A stretch of 39,348 bases of DNA from Paracoccaceae bacterium (GTDB taxonomy: Bacteria; Pseudomonadota; Alphaproteobacteria; Rhodobacterales; Rhodobacteraceae): contig CACPPZ010000013.1 of the NCBI GenBank assembly GCA_902635985.1, positions 1 through 39,348 of the forward strand. Direction: 5' to 3'. The position numbers and the translations under genes are program-made. Numbering within the stretch: position 1 is the first letter of the stretch; every line of letters starts with the position of its first letter. Of the stretch, positions 27,014 to 35,475 are shown piece by piece. Under the pieces are notes generated by a model. That model made no database searches and had not been told where the DNA came from. It was given only the letters and a program-made list of their open reading frames with translations.

Positions 27014-27031
27014 TGCCGGGATAACCTGGCA
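27014..27031 (+). promoter_or_regulatory. Short hairpin in the SPOR gene leader
   Basis: TGCCGGG (27014-27020) and CCTGGCA (27025-27031) pair over seven positions, one of them G-T, around the loop ATAA. It ends a few bases before the GAGAGG ribosome-binding site of the SPOR gene. There is no T-run, so it is not a terminator; it may modulate translation or stabilise the message. It is one of few GC-rich stems in the window. Confidence 0.3.
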
Positions 27032-27043
27032 AAGAGAGGTATA

Positions 27044-27988
27044 ATGACTGAGCAGGTTTATTCAGCCAGCAGAATAGGTGTATCGAATAATGATACCCAA
27101 AATAACAAACTATCGTTTTTTTCAATATTTGGCGCGATAATTAGCCTAAACTTGATACTTTGGGCAGGTTATTGGGCATATAAGTTAATTTCGCGGGATA
27201 TAAACGGTATTCCTATCGTTGCAGCGCAACCAGGTCCACTCAGGGTTGCTCCGGATGTACCAGGGGGAATTGAAGCGGAAAACATTGAATTGTCTGTAAC
27301 TAAGATAGCTTCACAAGAATTACCTCCCAATCCGCAGGCAGTAGAATTAGCCCCTTATACTGCAAAGTTAAGCGCTGAAGATATTACTATACATCAGGCC
27401 TTGAAGCAAAAAAAGTTAATAGATAGTCAGATTGGAAAAAGAACCCAAAGCCATTTGCAAGTAGTCGAACCTGAGCTTTCAAATGAAATTTCACTATTAC
27501 CTATTAAGACATCAGTTGAAAGTACGGACTATTCTATTGTAGATAATCAATCTGAATTGGTCGCCGCCGCCCTTGCAATAGCTCTCAAGCCAAATAGCGA
27601 CCAATTAAGCAATAAAGTTTATTTGGCAAACATTAAGTCTGACATAATAAAGCCTAGGCCTCGACCAGGTTCGTTACGGGATAAAACTAATTCTTTAAAT
27701 AGTCAGAATTCTATTCTTCCGACCCTTGGATTTGTTGAAACTGGACTGGCGGTAGTACAGTTTGGATCATTTGAAAACAAAAAACTTGCTTTAGCAGAAT
27801 GGGGTAGGCTTAGCGAAAATCTTTCAGTTATTTTAGACGGTAGGCCTAAATTTGTAGAACGTATCCAAAGAAATGGTAACGAGATTTATCGTTTGCGACT
27901 TGGTGGTTTTGTGAATATTGATGATGCTAGCCGCTTTTGCTCTGCAGTCATTTCTCAGGAAAATTGTGTACCGATAATAGCTAAGTAA
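27044..27988 (+). CDS. SPOR-domain membrane protein
   Basis: This is a 314-residue bitopic protein. A short cytoplasmic N-terminus precedes one membrane segment (about 25-48, IFGAIISLNLILWAGYWAY), then a long low-complexity periplasmic linker (about 60-225) and a C-terminal SPOR domain (about 232-312, VQFGSFENKKLALAEW...YRLRLGGFVNIDDASRFC). SPOR domains bind denuded peptidoglycan at division sites. GAGAGG precedes the ATG. The pairing after argS is recurrent in Rhodobacterales, where, from memory, an nagZ-type glycosidase often follows; here scpA follows directly. Confidence 0.9.
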   Translation: MTEQVYSASRIGVSNNDTQNNKLSFFSIFGAIISLNLILWAGYWAYKLISRDINGIPIVAAQPGPLRVAPDVPGGIEAENIELSVTKIASQELPPNPQAVELAPYTAKLSAEDITIHQALKQKKLIDSQIGKRTQSHLQVVEPELSNEISLLPIKTSVESTDYSIVDNQSELVAAALAIALKPNSDQLSNKVYLANIKSDIIKPRPRPGSLRDKTNSLNSQNSILPTLGFVETGLAVVQFGSFENKKLALAEWGRLSENLSVILDGRPKFVERIQRNGNEIYRLRLGGFVNIDDASRFCSAVISQENCVPIIAK

Positions 27989-28051
27989 TTTAATTAAATT
28001 ACTTTAGAAAAATTTTTAATTAGGGGATTCTTTTCTGCAATTACTTGACAT

Positions 28052-28098
28052 CTTTACTCTTAAAGATCAGCTTTGTTCCATGTTCTTTAAGAGTAAAG
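28052..28098 (+). repeat. 15-bp perfect inverted repeat over the scpA ribosome-binding site
   Basis: CTTTACTCTTAAAGA (28052-28066) is the exact reverse complement of TCTTTAAGAGTAAAG (28084-28098), with a 17-base spacer. The right arm holds the AAGAG that would be the scpA Shine-Dalgarno and ends one base before the ATG at 28100. In RNA this would fold into a stem that hides the ribosome-binding site; as DNA it could be an operator or a small element remnant. Confidence 0.65.
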
Positions 28099-28099
28099 T

Positions 28100-28894
28100 A
28101 TGAGTGACACACCTAACTTAGAATTTTTTCCAGAAAATGATTATGTTGCAGAAAATTCTCCAGAAAACTTAGTCATAAATGTAGACGGTTTTGAGGGGCC
28201 TTTAGATATGTTGCTCACGCTGTCACGTACGCAAAAAGTAGATTTACTAAAAATTTCTATTTCTCAGTTGGCTAGCCAGTATTTAGATTTTGTGGCAAAA
28301 GCAAAGGAATTAAGGATTGAATTGGCTGCAGACTATCTTGTGATGGCGGCATGGCTTGCATTTCTCAAATCGCGGTTATTACTTCCTATAGATTCAAGTG
28401 ACGATGGGCCGACTGGTGAAGAGCTAAGCGCAATTCTTGCATTCAGGCTAGAGCGATTGCAAGCGATGAGAAATGCAGGTTCTAAATTAATGGCTCGAAA
28501 TCAATTAGGAAAAGAATTTTTTTCAAGAGGTATTCCTGAGAATTTAGAAAAAAAGCGTAAGATTAATTATACCTTGAGCCTTCTCGATCTTATGCAAGGA
28601 TATGCTAGAATCCGTACACGCGACGACTTTAGACCTTTTAGTGCTGATAGAGAGAATGTTTTCACAATTGAGACCGCTTTAGAGAGAATGCGAAAAATGC
28701 TTGGTTTTTCTGGAGAATGGAATGATTTGATGAGTTTTTTGCCAGAGGAATGGCAGAATGAACCCAAGCGGGTAAGGGCGGCCACCGCTGCAACATTTGC
28801 TGCGACCCTTGAATTAGTAAAAGCAGGTTCAGTTGAACTTAGACAATCAGAAACCTTTGCTAAAATTGAACTTAGAAAAAGGAGTTCTGAATGA
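28100..28894 (+). CDS. scpA: Segregation and condensation protein A
   Basis: ScpA is the kleisin subunit that, with ScpB, joins the SMC dimer into the condensin-like complex for chromosome organisation. It has 264 residues. The N-terminal SMC-neck-binding region begins FEGPLDMLLTLSRTQKVDLLKI (about 31-52) and continues with AADYLVMAAWLAFLKSRLLLP; a C-terminal winged-helix part ends in TLELVKAGSVELRQSETFAKI. The TGA stop overlaps the scpB ATG (ATGA), so the partners are translated together. A strong inverted repeat covers its translation start. Confidence 0.95.
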   Translation: MSDTPNLEFFPENDYVAENSPENLVINVDGFEGPLDMLLTLSRTQKVDLLKISISQLASQYLDFVAKAKELRIELAADYLVMAAWLAFLKSRLLLPIDSSDDGPTGEELSAILAFRLERLQAMRNAGSKLMARNQLGKEFFSRGIPENLEKKRKINYTLSLLDLMQGYARIRTRDDFRPFSADRENVFTIETALERMRKMLGFSGEWNDLMSFLPEEWQNEPKRVRAATAATFAATLELVKAGSVELRQSETFAKIELRKRSSE

Positions 28895-29583
28895 GTGAGC
28901 AAACAGATAAATCCTTGAATAAGCGAAAAATTGGCGAAGTTGACCAGGCCATCCTTTTCGAAGCACCTTCGGTTCCTGAGCAGATACGTATGGTAGAGGC
29001 AATCCTATTCGCATCCTCCACACCAGTTACAGTTAATGAGTTAGAAAGTAGAATGCCGCAAGGCTCTGATCCAGTGTCTGCTCTAAGTGAATTGAAGTTA
29101 CATTATAGTACTCGCGGAGTTAATTTAGTAAAAGTTGGCGATGGTTGGGCTATGCGCACAAGTGCCGACCTCAGCTTTTTAATGAAAAAAGAGACAGTTG
29201 AAACCCGCAAGTTAAGTCGTGCAGCAGTGGAGACATTAGCTATAATTGCTTATCATCAGCCAGTGACTCGATTGGAAATTGAAGAGATTAGAGGAGTAGG
29301 GGTTTCTAAGGGCACTGTTGATTTATTGCTCGAGATGGATTGGATAAAATTTGGAAGACGAAAAATGACTCCGGGAAGGCCAATCACGTTTGTTGTTACT
29401 CAACATTTCTTAGACCATTTTGGATTAGAGAGCGCGAAAGATTTGCCTGGTCTGAGGGAACTGAAATCTGCTGGTCTACTTGAGAGTACTTTACCGAATA
29501 TGAAAGATAGTGCCCCAGACATTAATAAAGAAAATGCTGATTTGTCAGAAAATATGGATCAGCCTGAACTTTTTGTGGAATAG
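28891..29583 (+). CDS. scpB: Segregation and condensation protein B
   Basis: ScpB is the winged-helix dimer that binds ScpA in the SMC-ScpAB complex. It has 230 residues with two winged-helix units (about 30-105 and 110-185); RMVEAILFASSTPV, ETLAIIAYHQPVTRLEIEEIRG and GRRKMTPGRPITFVVT are standard ScpB segments. The last 40 residues are acidic and divergent. The start overlaps scpA by four bases. From memory tatABC often follows in related genomes; here the dcd gene converges after 26 bases. Confidence 0.95.
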   Translation: MSEQTDKSLNKRKIGEVDQAILFEAPSVPEQIRMVEAILFASSTPVTVNELESRMPQGSDPVSALSELKLHYSTRGVNLVKVGDGWAMRTSADLSFLMKKETVETRKLSRAAVETLAIIAYHQPVTRLEIEEIRGVGVSKGTVDLLLEMDWIKFGRRKMTPGRPITFVVTQHFLDHFGLESAKDLPGLRELKSAGLLESTLPNMKDSAPDINKENADLSENMDQPELFVE

Positions 29584-29609
29584 ATATAAATTCTCGTGCG
29601 ACCAAAAAT

Positions 29610-30689
29610 TCAGTAACTTTTCTTAAAATGTTTTGACAATTTTAGCCCTTGGCCTTGATAATTTGATTTTACCCCTTGCCCATATAGCTTTGTAGGTTGG
29701 TACGACATTTTTTCATATATCAAACGTCCTACTACCTGGCCGTGCTCCAATACAAATGGGGCTTCATGACATCTAACTTCTAATACTCCCCGCGCACCCG
29801 ATCCACCAGCTGCATTATGCCCGAAACCTGGATCAAAAAAGCCTGCATAGTGGACCCTAAATTCTCCAACCATGGAAACATATGGAGCCATTTCTGCAGC
29901 ATAGTTAGGCGGTATATGCACACTTTCACGACTCACCAAAATATAAAATGCGCCAGGGTCTAAAATGATCTCACCTCGTGAAGTTCTTATCTCATCCCAA
30001 AATTCTGCTGGGTCGTAGTGATCAATTAAGTCTAAATCAATTATTCCAGTGTGGGGTTTTGCTCTAAAACCTACTAAATTACCTTTTGATGGTCTTAAAT
30101 CTACTGAAAATCCAAGGCCGTCATCAATTATTGCATTTCCAGGCACTAAGTTTTCCTGCGTGTGTAGAGCCCTTAAATCGTCATCATTTAAAGTTGTATT
30201 TTTATTTCTAAACCTAATCTGATTAAGTTTCATCCCTTCTCGCACTAATACTGAAAAAGAGCGAGGGCATATTTCGGCGTATAGCTTGCCGTTGTATCCG
30301 CTTGGAACTCGATCAAATTCGTCACCGGAGTCCGTAATTACTCTTGTTAGTAAATCTAGACGTCCAGTTGAGCTTTTAGCGTTAGCTGCAGCTTGAATAT
30401 CAGCTGGTAATTTAAGTTCTTCGAGTAGTGGCACCAAATACACACACCCCTTCTCAAGGACTGAACCTCCCCTCAGGTCAATTTCATGCATTTTCAACGA
30501 TTTCAATCGATCGTTAACTTTTTCATGCCTTCCTGGCAAAAAAGATGCTCTGATACGAAATGCCTTGCCGCCTAATCTCATGTCTAAGCTTGCGGGTTGT
30601 ATTTGCTCAGGTTCTAAAGGCGCATCTGAAGTGATTGCACCAATTTCAACGAGTTTCTCTATTTCTTGGTTAGGGAGAACTCCGCTCAT
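29610..30689 (-). CDS. dcd: 2'-deoxycytidine 5'-triphosphate deaminase, long form
   Basis: This is predicted to deaminate dCTP to dUTP, feeding thymidylate synthesis. At 359 residues it is about twice the length of E. coli Dcd and matches the long alphaproteobacterial form built from two dUTPase-like halves (about 1-175 and 180-359). Segments seen are IQPASLDMRLG, AAANAKSSTGRLDLLTRVI, SGYNGKLYAEI, and in the second half HIPPNYAAEMAPY, FDPGFG and EVRCHEAPFVLEHGQVVGRL. Activity for this form is assigned by homology. It starts 32 bases past the tRNA-Pro gene. Confidence 0.9.
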   Translation of the reverse strand: MSGVLPNQEIEKLVEIGAITSDAPLEPEQIQPASLDMRLGGKAFRIRASFLPGRHEKVNDRLKSLKMHEIDLRGGSVLEKGCVYLVPLLEELKLPADIQAAANAKSSTGRLDLLTRVITDSGDEFDRVPSGYNGKLYAEICPRSFSVLVREGMKLNQIRFRNKNTTLNDDDLRALHTQENLVPGNAIIDDGLGFSVDLRPSKGNLVGFRAKPHTGIIDLDLIDHYDPAEFWDEIRTSRGEIILDPGAFYILVSRESVHIPPNYAAEMAPYVSMVGEFRVHYAGFFDPGFGHNAAGGSGARGVLEVRCHEAPFVLEHGQVVGRLIYEKMSYQPTKLYGQGVKSNYQGQGLKLSKHFKKSY

Positions 30690-30721
30690 TTAAAATACTT
30701 TCAATATTACTGAAATTTATC

Positions 30722-30798
30722 TGGTCGGGCTAGCAGGACTTGAACCTGCGACCTTCCGTCCCCCAGACGGACGCGCTACCAGGCTGCGCCATAGCCCG
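30722..30798 (-). tRNA. tRNA-Pro (anticodon GGG)
   Basis: This is a 77-base gene including an encoded CCA end. The acceptor stem pairs CGGGCTA with TAGCCCG. The D arm is GCGC-AGCCTGGTA-GCGC, the anticodon stem TCCGT/ACGGA encloses the loop CTGGGGG (anticodon GGG), and the T arm is GCAGG-TTCAAGT-CCTGC. All stems are perfectly paired. It reads CCC and CCU codons. It lies between the MerR-type gene and dcd, on their strand; no remnant of an integrated element is seen at its 3' end. Confidence 0.97.
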
Positions 30799-30862
30799 AC
30801 GTATATATTCTCACTACTCATTTTTTTTTTATACGCAAGTTAAAAATTTTCTCAGTGTGCTT

Positions 30863-31468
30863 TTAATTCCATGATGAAATTAGATATCTCAGGTCATTAA
30901 TAATGGGTATCATATTTTTTCTTTGTTCCGCATTTAAGTCATCAATTCTGCTTAATAAAATTGATGGAGAAAGCACAAGGTCCCTCATTTTGTCACTAGG
31001 GTTTTTATCATTATATGGATTTTCGGCGTCAAAAAAGTCAAAAAGTCCTGGTTGCTCGGGTACCTTTTGATGTGGACTGTTGTTTTTTTGAGTTTTTAAA
31101 GAAATATGTTTTTCATTATGGGATTTTGCATTGTTTTTAGTGACCTCTTCATCCGCTTTTTCTAGGCTTACAGCCCCCACGTACTCTTCTGAAATTATTG
31201 GTTTCGAAAGTCCAACTACATAATTGAGGCCTTTTTCGCGCAACACTTGTTTTGCGCCTTTTATGGTATGTCCTTCAATATGAAGTAATTGTTTTATCCC
31301 GCCTATTAGCAACATATCCTTTGGGCGGTAGTAACGCCTTCCTCCAGCTCTTTTGGTTGGTTTAATCTGACTGAACTTACTTTCCCAAAATCTTAGTACG
31401 TGCGTTGGGGTTTCTAGCCAATCTGAAACTTCACTTATGTTGCGAAAAGCTTTCTCAGATTTTGACAT
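30863..31468 (-). CDS. MerR-family transcriptional regulator
   Basis: This is a 201-residue regulator with an N-terminal MerR-type winged helix-turn-helix (about 8-80: [20 protein letters not shown], then [20 protein letters not shown]). No cysteine array or drug-binding domain follows; residues 105-160 are low-complexity and rich in Lys, Asn and Ser, and a short conserved C-terminal helix ends at [11 protein letters not shown]. It sits 19 bases downstream of ihfA, a pairing conserved over most Alphaproteobacteria. The target genes and signal are not known to me. Confidence 0.9.
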   Translation of the reverse strand: MSKSEKAFRNISEVSDWLETPTHVLRFWESKFSQIKPTKRAGGRRYYRPKDMLLIGGIKQLLHIEGHTIKGAKQVLREKGLNYVVGLSKPIISEEYVGAVSLEKADEEVTKNNAKSHNEKHISLKTQKNNSPHQKVPEQPGLFDFFDAENPYNDKNPSDKMRDLVLSPSILLSRIDDLNAEQRKNMIPIINDLRYLISSWN

Positions 31469-31487
31469 AATTACAAAATGACCCTTT

Positions 31488-31784
31488 TTATTTCCCTTCT
31501 GACACTCTGTCTTTCATCAAATGAGAAGGCCTGAATGTGAGAACTCTTCTCGGAGGTATAGGCGCTTCTTCGCCTGTTTTCGGATTTCGACCAACTCGCG
31601 CATTTTTTTGGCGAATACTGAATGTTCCAAATGATGAAATCTTAACTTGCTCACCAGATACAAGTGATGCACTTATTTTTTCAAGTACGCTTTCTACTAG
31701 ATCGGCTGATTCGTTTCTAGATAGCCCAACCTCTCTAAAAACAGACTCACTTAAATCCATTCGTGTTAACGTTTTCTCACTCAT
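31488..31784 (-). CDS. ihfA: Integration host factor subunit alpha
   Basis: This is a nucleoid protein of 98 residues that, with IhfB, sharply bends DNA at specific sites. The DNA-binding arm contains GRNPKTGEE with the intercalating proline, followed by [12 protein letters not shown]; the N-terminal body has [18 protein letters not shown]. The alpha rather than HU assignment rests on the extended N-terminus and on the neighbouring MerR-type gene. GGGGGA stands seven bases before the ATG. It probably forms a unit with the MerR gene and perhaps the tRNA. Confidence 0.95.
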   Translation of the reverse strand: MSEKTLTRMDLSESVFREVGLSRNESADLVESVLEKISASLVSGEQVKISSFGTFSIRQKNARVGRNPKTGEEAPIPPRRVLTFRPSHLMKDRVSEGK

Positions 31785-31891
31785 GTAATCTTCCCCCCAT
31801 TTTTATTTAATTGTAGTGCTCACAAATTTAGTAAGTCAACTTAAATGGAGCCACGTTAAGAAAAGTTTTTAATTTTTTTATGTTTTTCAGT

Positions 31892-32863
31892 TTACCAACG
31901 TATAACTAAAGATCCCCAAGCAAGCCCGCCTCCAATTGCCTCTGTAACAATTAAGTCATTTTTCTTTATAAACCCATTTATTTTTGAAACTGAAAGTGCG
32001 AGAGGAATCGAGGCAGCTGAGGTATTGCCGTGGTCCCGCACTGTGGTTAATATTCGTTCCCTTGGTATACCCATTTTTTTTGCAGTCCCATGAATAATTC
32101 TAATGTTGGCCTGATGTGGAACAATCCAGTCAATTTCGCCAACAGAAACTCCTGCAGTTTCCATTGAGTTTTGGGCAGTAGTGGCTAATTTTTCAATTGC
32201 GTGTCTATATACTTCTTTACCGTGCATCCTCAAATATCCAGTAGATTGTGTAGACACTCCTCCGTCTACATATAGAATATTTTTTAACCTTCCATCAGAA
32301 TTCAAGTCAGAGGCTAAAATGCCACGATCAGATTTATCTCCGGTTCCATTTTCTGCAGATAGAATAACTGCGCCTGCACCATCACCAAAAAGTACGCAAG
32401 TAGATCTGTCCTCCCAGTCCATTAATTTCGAAAATGTCTCTGAACCAATAACCAATACTTTTTTTGCTTGGCCTGAAATTATTAGCGCATTAGCGTTTGC
32501 TAGTGCAAAGACAAAACCCGCACATACAGCTTGAACGTCATAAGCAAAACCTCTTGTCATTCCTAAATTTGCCTGCACCATAGTAGCAGCTGATGGAAAA
32601 GTGAGATCTGCAGTTGAAGTGGCTAGAATGATTGCATCTATATCTTCAGCAACTAATCCAGCATCCTCTAATGCTTGTTTAGCAGCTAATGTAGCCATCT
32701 CAGAGGTTGTCTCCTCTTTGTTTGCAAAGTGCCTGCGTTTAATTCCAGAGCGACTAGAAATCCATTCGTCAGATGTATCTAAAGTTCGTTCAAATTCAGA
32801 ATTTTCTACGATCCGTTTCGGTAGATAGTGTCCACATCCTGTTATTATTGCGCGAACTGTCAT
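31892..32863 (-). CDS. fabH: 3-oxoacyl-ACP synthase III
   Basis: FabH starts fatty-acid chains by condensing acetyl-CoA with malonyl-ACP. It has 323 residues and the Cys-His-Asn triad: Cys114 in VQAVCAGFVFAL, His250 in WIVPHQANIRI and Asn280 in DHGNTSAASIP. GDGAGAVIL (160-168) and the C-terminal GGGLAWGSLVIRW are typical. Its ATG overlaps the plsX stop in ATGA. The usual plsX-fabH pair couples the first fatty-acid step to the first phospholipid step; the other fab genes are at the left end of the window. Confidence 0.97.
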   Translation of the reverse strand: MTVRAIITGCGHYLPKRIVENSEFERTLDTSDEWISSRSGIKRRHFANKEETTSEMATLAAKQALEDAGLVAEDIDAIILATSTADLTFPSAATMVQANLGMTRGFAYDVQAVCAGFVFALANANALIISGQAKKVLVIGSETFSKLMDWEDRSTCVLFGDGAGAVILSAENGTGDKSDRGILASDLNSDGRLKNILYVDGGVSTQSTGYLRMHGKEVYRHAIEKLATTAQNSMETAGVSVGEIDWIVPHQANIRIIHGTAKKMGIPRERILTTVRDHGNTSAASIPLALSVSKINGFIKKNDLIVTEAIGGGLAWGSLVIRW

Positions 32864-33969
32864 TTATCATCCAAATTATTTATTTCATCATCGTAAACAT
32901 CGTTATCTATTGCGCCTGCGTATGCAACCCGCGCGGCTACTTTTTGTAAAAAATCATTCTCGGAAAGCTCGAACGCTAGTCTAATTGCAGCCTCGATTCC
33001 GGTTGCGTCTGCTGAACCATGAGATTTTACAACCGTACCATTTAAGCCAAGAAATACTCCACCGTTGACTCTTCTTGGATCGATCCTCATTTTAAATCGG
33101 TTCAATGACGTAAAAGCTAATAGGCTTGCAAGCTTTGATAAGGGGGAAAACCTGAAGGCCTCTCGTAGTAAATAACCAATTAAACTTGCTGTTCCTTCCG
33201 CAGTTTTAAGTGCGACATTTCCAGTGAAGCCATCAGTTACAATGACATCGACTTTTGAGCCTGGGATATCTCCACCTTCGACAAACCCTTCAAAAACAAA
33301 ATTTGCTTCCAATTGGCAATGCTCAATTTTGGAATAGGCTTCTTTAAGTTCACTTCTGCCCTTATGCTCTTCAGTTCCAACATTAAGCAAACCAACCCTT
33401 GGTTTTGCTATACCCAATCCATTTCTAGCATAAGAGACGCCCATCAAAGCATATTGTAGTAGGTCTTTTGGATCAGCTCTGACATCGGCGCCCACGTCCA
33501 ACATAACATTGAATCCCATGGGATTCGAAGAAGGCCAAAGTATCGCAATAGCGGGCCGGTTTACGCCATTAAGTTTACGCAGCCTTACCATACTTATCGC
33601 CATCAAAGCTCCAGTATTGCCACAAGAAACACAAACACTGGCATCACCATCTCTCACCGACTCAATTGCTGACCACATTGATGTAGCTTTTCCATGTCTA
33701 ACCACATGGCTCGGCTTATCCTCCATTTTAATTACTTCAAGGCTGTCAATTATCGTTACTCGGCCTTTCAAAGATTGACGTTTAGCAACTAATTTTTGCA
33801 GGTGTTCTTCCTGCCCATGTAGAAGGAAATGTATGCTCTTGTTTTTTTTGGCCACACGAACAATGCCAGCTACTATAGCAGCTGGCCCTAAATCGCCCCC
33901 CATAGCGTCAATACTTATAGTTGTGCTTGATTGCACCACCTCCGACTTATTATTCACGGTCGTGGTCAT
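32860..33969 (-). CDS. plsX: Phosphate acyltransferase PlsX
   Basis: PlsX makes acyl-phosphate from acyl-ACP for PlsY-dependent lysophosphatidate synthesis at the membrane. It has 369 residues with the start-proximal ISIDAMGGDLGP (about 19-30), CVSCGNTGALMA, GANVDVRADP-like segment (MLDVGADVRADPKDLLQYALMG) and VTDGFTGNVALKTAEG. The N-terminus is slightly long and the C-terminal tail is acidic. AAAGGA lies seven bases before the ATG. rpmF is immediately upstream (21 bases), the usual rpmF-plsX-fabH order. Confidence 0.96.
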   Translation of the reverse strand: MTTTVNNKSEVVQSSTTISIDAMGGDLGPAAIVAGIVRVAKKNKSIHFLLHGQEEHLQKLVAKRQSLKGRVTIIDSLEVIKMEDKPSHVVRHGKATSMWSAIESVRDGDASVCVSCGNTGALMAISMVRLRKLNGVNRPAIAILWPSSNPMGFNVMLDVGADVRADPKDLLQYALMGVSYARNGLGIAKPRVGLLNVGTEEHKGRSELKEAYSKIEHCQLEANFVFEGFVEGGDIPGSKVDVIVTDGFTGNVALKTAEGTASLIGYLLREAFRFSPLSKLASLLAFTSLNRFKMRIDPRRVNGGVFLGLNGTVVKSHGSADATGIEAAIRLAFELSENDFLQKVAARVAYAGAIDNDVYDDEINNLDDK

Positions 33970-33990
33970 ATCGCCATCCTTTACGAGGGA

Positions 33991-34197
33991 TTAGGCTGCG
34001 TCATCATCCAGGTCAATTTCCTCAGTCATCGATATAACTTCTTTGTCTCCATAGAAGCCACAAGATGCACATATATGATGGGGTCGTTTTAGTTCACCAC
34101 AATTTGGACATTCATTAGGATTTCCAGCCATTAGAGCGTCATGAGCTCTGCGATTATTTCGTCTGGACTTTGATACTTTATTTTGCTGAACAGCCAT
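33991..34197 (-). CDS. rpmF: 50S ribosomal protein L32
   Basis: This small ribosomal protein has 68 residues, with the conserved [20 protein letters not shown] start and a zinc-ribbon pattern [18 protein letters not shown] (about 30-47). The N-terminal VSKSRR and RRAH are family hallmarks. It precedes plsX by 21 bases and follows yceD by 132 bases, matching the yceD-rpmF-plsX cluster found across proteobacteria. The 132-base gap and a short hairpin suggest its own promoter. Confidence 0.97.
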   Translation of the reverse strand: MAVQQNKVSKSRRNNRRAHDALMAGNPNECPNCGELKRPHHICASCGFYGDKEVISMTEEIDLDDDAA

Positions 34198-34218
34198 GTC
34201 TAAATCTCAGTATTATTA

Positions 34219-34230
34219 GGGGATTACCCC
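34219..34230 (-). promoter_or_regulatory. Short GC hairpin in the rpmF leader
   Basis: On the plus strand GGGG-ATTA-CCCC forms a 4-bp stem, 21 bases before the rpmF start codon. In this AT-rich gap it stands out. Ribosomal-protein leaders often carry structured elements, so it may affect rpmF translation, but the stem is short and a chance occurrence is possible. Confidence 0.25.
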
Positions 34231-34329
34231 CAGTGTTAACATTCATCCCTGCGCAATACATCTATTCGGCACTGATATACAACCCAAATTTTGTTATTTT
34301 AGTTGATTTTTATGACTTTCTTAGAGAAT

Positions 34330-34878
34330 TTAATTTTTCTTAAGGGTACTCAAAATTGCAAAAGGGTTTTGTTCGTAATCTCGCTCAGTTATTTTTTCAT
34401 CGCCGCCAAGTGAAATTGACACAAAGTCGGTGTTGTTAGATCTTGGATAATCTGGCAGTGATAGAGCAAGTATTTCTTGTGCAATCAGGGATAAATCTAA
34501 AGACTTGGTTAGTGGTTCTAAATTTTCATCTAACTCGAGTACGACATCGCGCCCGTCGTCTTTTTCCACTGAGGGTATTTCTTCCATAGGAACATAAATA
34601 CGTTTAATTTTTTCATCTACTCGGCATTTAATTGCCTTTAGTGTAACTACACATTTTTGAATTGCCGTAGCACCCAGATTTCCAGTTAATAGCCATTTAT
34701 TTTTACCTTGGGCGCTGATTTTTCCTCTAAAATCTATTTTTTCAACAGAGATTAAGCTAAGCTGTCCGGCGATCTTAGAGTTATTAATTTCATCACCTTG
34801 CCAACGAAAACTATTGCTTTTGGTGGCATTTAAATTTGAAAATTTTATGATTTTGTCGGAAATTTCGCTTATGGGCAT
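34330..34878 (-). CDS. yceD: DUF177/YceD family protein
   Basis: This is a 182-residue protein of the DUF177 (YceD) family, a conserved partner of rpmF linked in plants and bacteria to 23S rRNA or ribosome maturation. The family segment KCVVTLKAIKCRVDEKIKRIYVP (about 95-117) and the acidic stretch with DLSLIAQEILALSLPDYPR (about 128-147) are present. It is upstream of rpmF on the same strand, and divergent from bamE. Start ATG 34878 has no strong ribosome-binding site. Molecular role is inferred from the family. Confidence 0.87.
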   Translation of the reverse strand: MPISEISDKIIKFSNLNATKSNSFRWQGDEINNSKIAGQLSLISVEKIDFRGKISAQGKNKWLLTGNLGATAIQKCVVTLKAIKCRVDEKIKRIYVPMEEIPSVEKDDGRDVVLELDENLEPLTKSLDLSLIAQEILALSLPDYPRSNNTDFVSISLGGDEKITERDYEQNPFAILSTLKKN

Positions 34879-34965
34879 TTATAAATTTCTTCCTTTATTG
34901 CAATGAATAATCAACATAATGTAACTGAGCATAATATTATAATTTAATAAGGTCAGGCTAAATTT

Positions 34966-35412
34966 ATGATTGGACTTCTTAAAAAGATTTTAAGTGTTGC
35001 TGTGCTATTTCTTATTTTGGGTTGCTCCGACCAGTATCGTAAGCATGGTTACATACCTAGTGAGGAAGAATTATCAAGTGTTTCTGTATCGCAAGATGAC
35101 AAAAATACTGTTATCAAGAAGCTTGGTACCCCATCAATTGGTGGCATCTTAAGTGATGGAAACATTTACTTCGTTCAATCTAAAGTTTTAAAGAATTCAA
35201 TACGGGCTTCGAAGCCCATAGATAGGCAAGTTCTTGTTTTAAGCTTCGACGAAAAAGGTAAACTCGATAACATTCAGAAATTTGGAATTGATAAAGGTAA
35301 AATCGTTATCCTAGACTACCATACTACACCATCTGGTTTAAAAAATATGTCATTTCTTTACAGGCTATTCCAAAATGTTGGTGGTCCTTCTGCCGAGTCT
35401 TTACTACAATAA
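34966..35412 (+). CDS. bamE: Outer membrane assembly lipoprotein BamE (SmpA/OmlA)
   Basis: This is a small lipoprotein subunit of the BAM complex that inserts beta-barrels into the outer membrane. The 148 residues begin with a signal peptide and lipobox LILGC, with the lipidated Cys20. The SmpA/OmlA core follows: HGYIPSEEEL, then KNTVIKKLGTPS (about 45-56) and IYFVQSKVLKN. The tail after about residue 110 is divergent. It is divergent from yceD with an 87-base gap, and an acyltransferase gene follows after 63 bases. Confidence 0.9.
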   Translation: MIGLLKKILSVAVLFLILGCSDQYRKHGYIPSEEELSSVSVSQDDKNTVIKKLGTPSIGGILSDGNIYFVQSKVLKNSIRASKPIDRQVLVLSFDEKGKLDNIQKFGIDKGKIVILDYHTTPSGLKNMSFLYRLFQNVGGPSAESLLQ

Positions 35413-35475
35413 ATAAAAATTTAGATTTATCTCTACAAGCATCATTGTCAATCCGCTTTAATATGAGAGAAATTT

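Noticed and set aside
30722-30798. tRNA-Pro as an integration site for a mobile element
   Set aside because: No integrase, no repeated 3' tRNA fragment and ordinary housekeeping genes on both sides.
30821-30830. Run of ten Ts between the MerR-type gene and tRNA-Pro as a terminator
   Set aside because: On the transcribed minus strand it is an A-run, and no stable stem precedes it.
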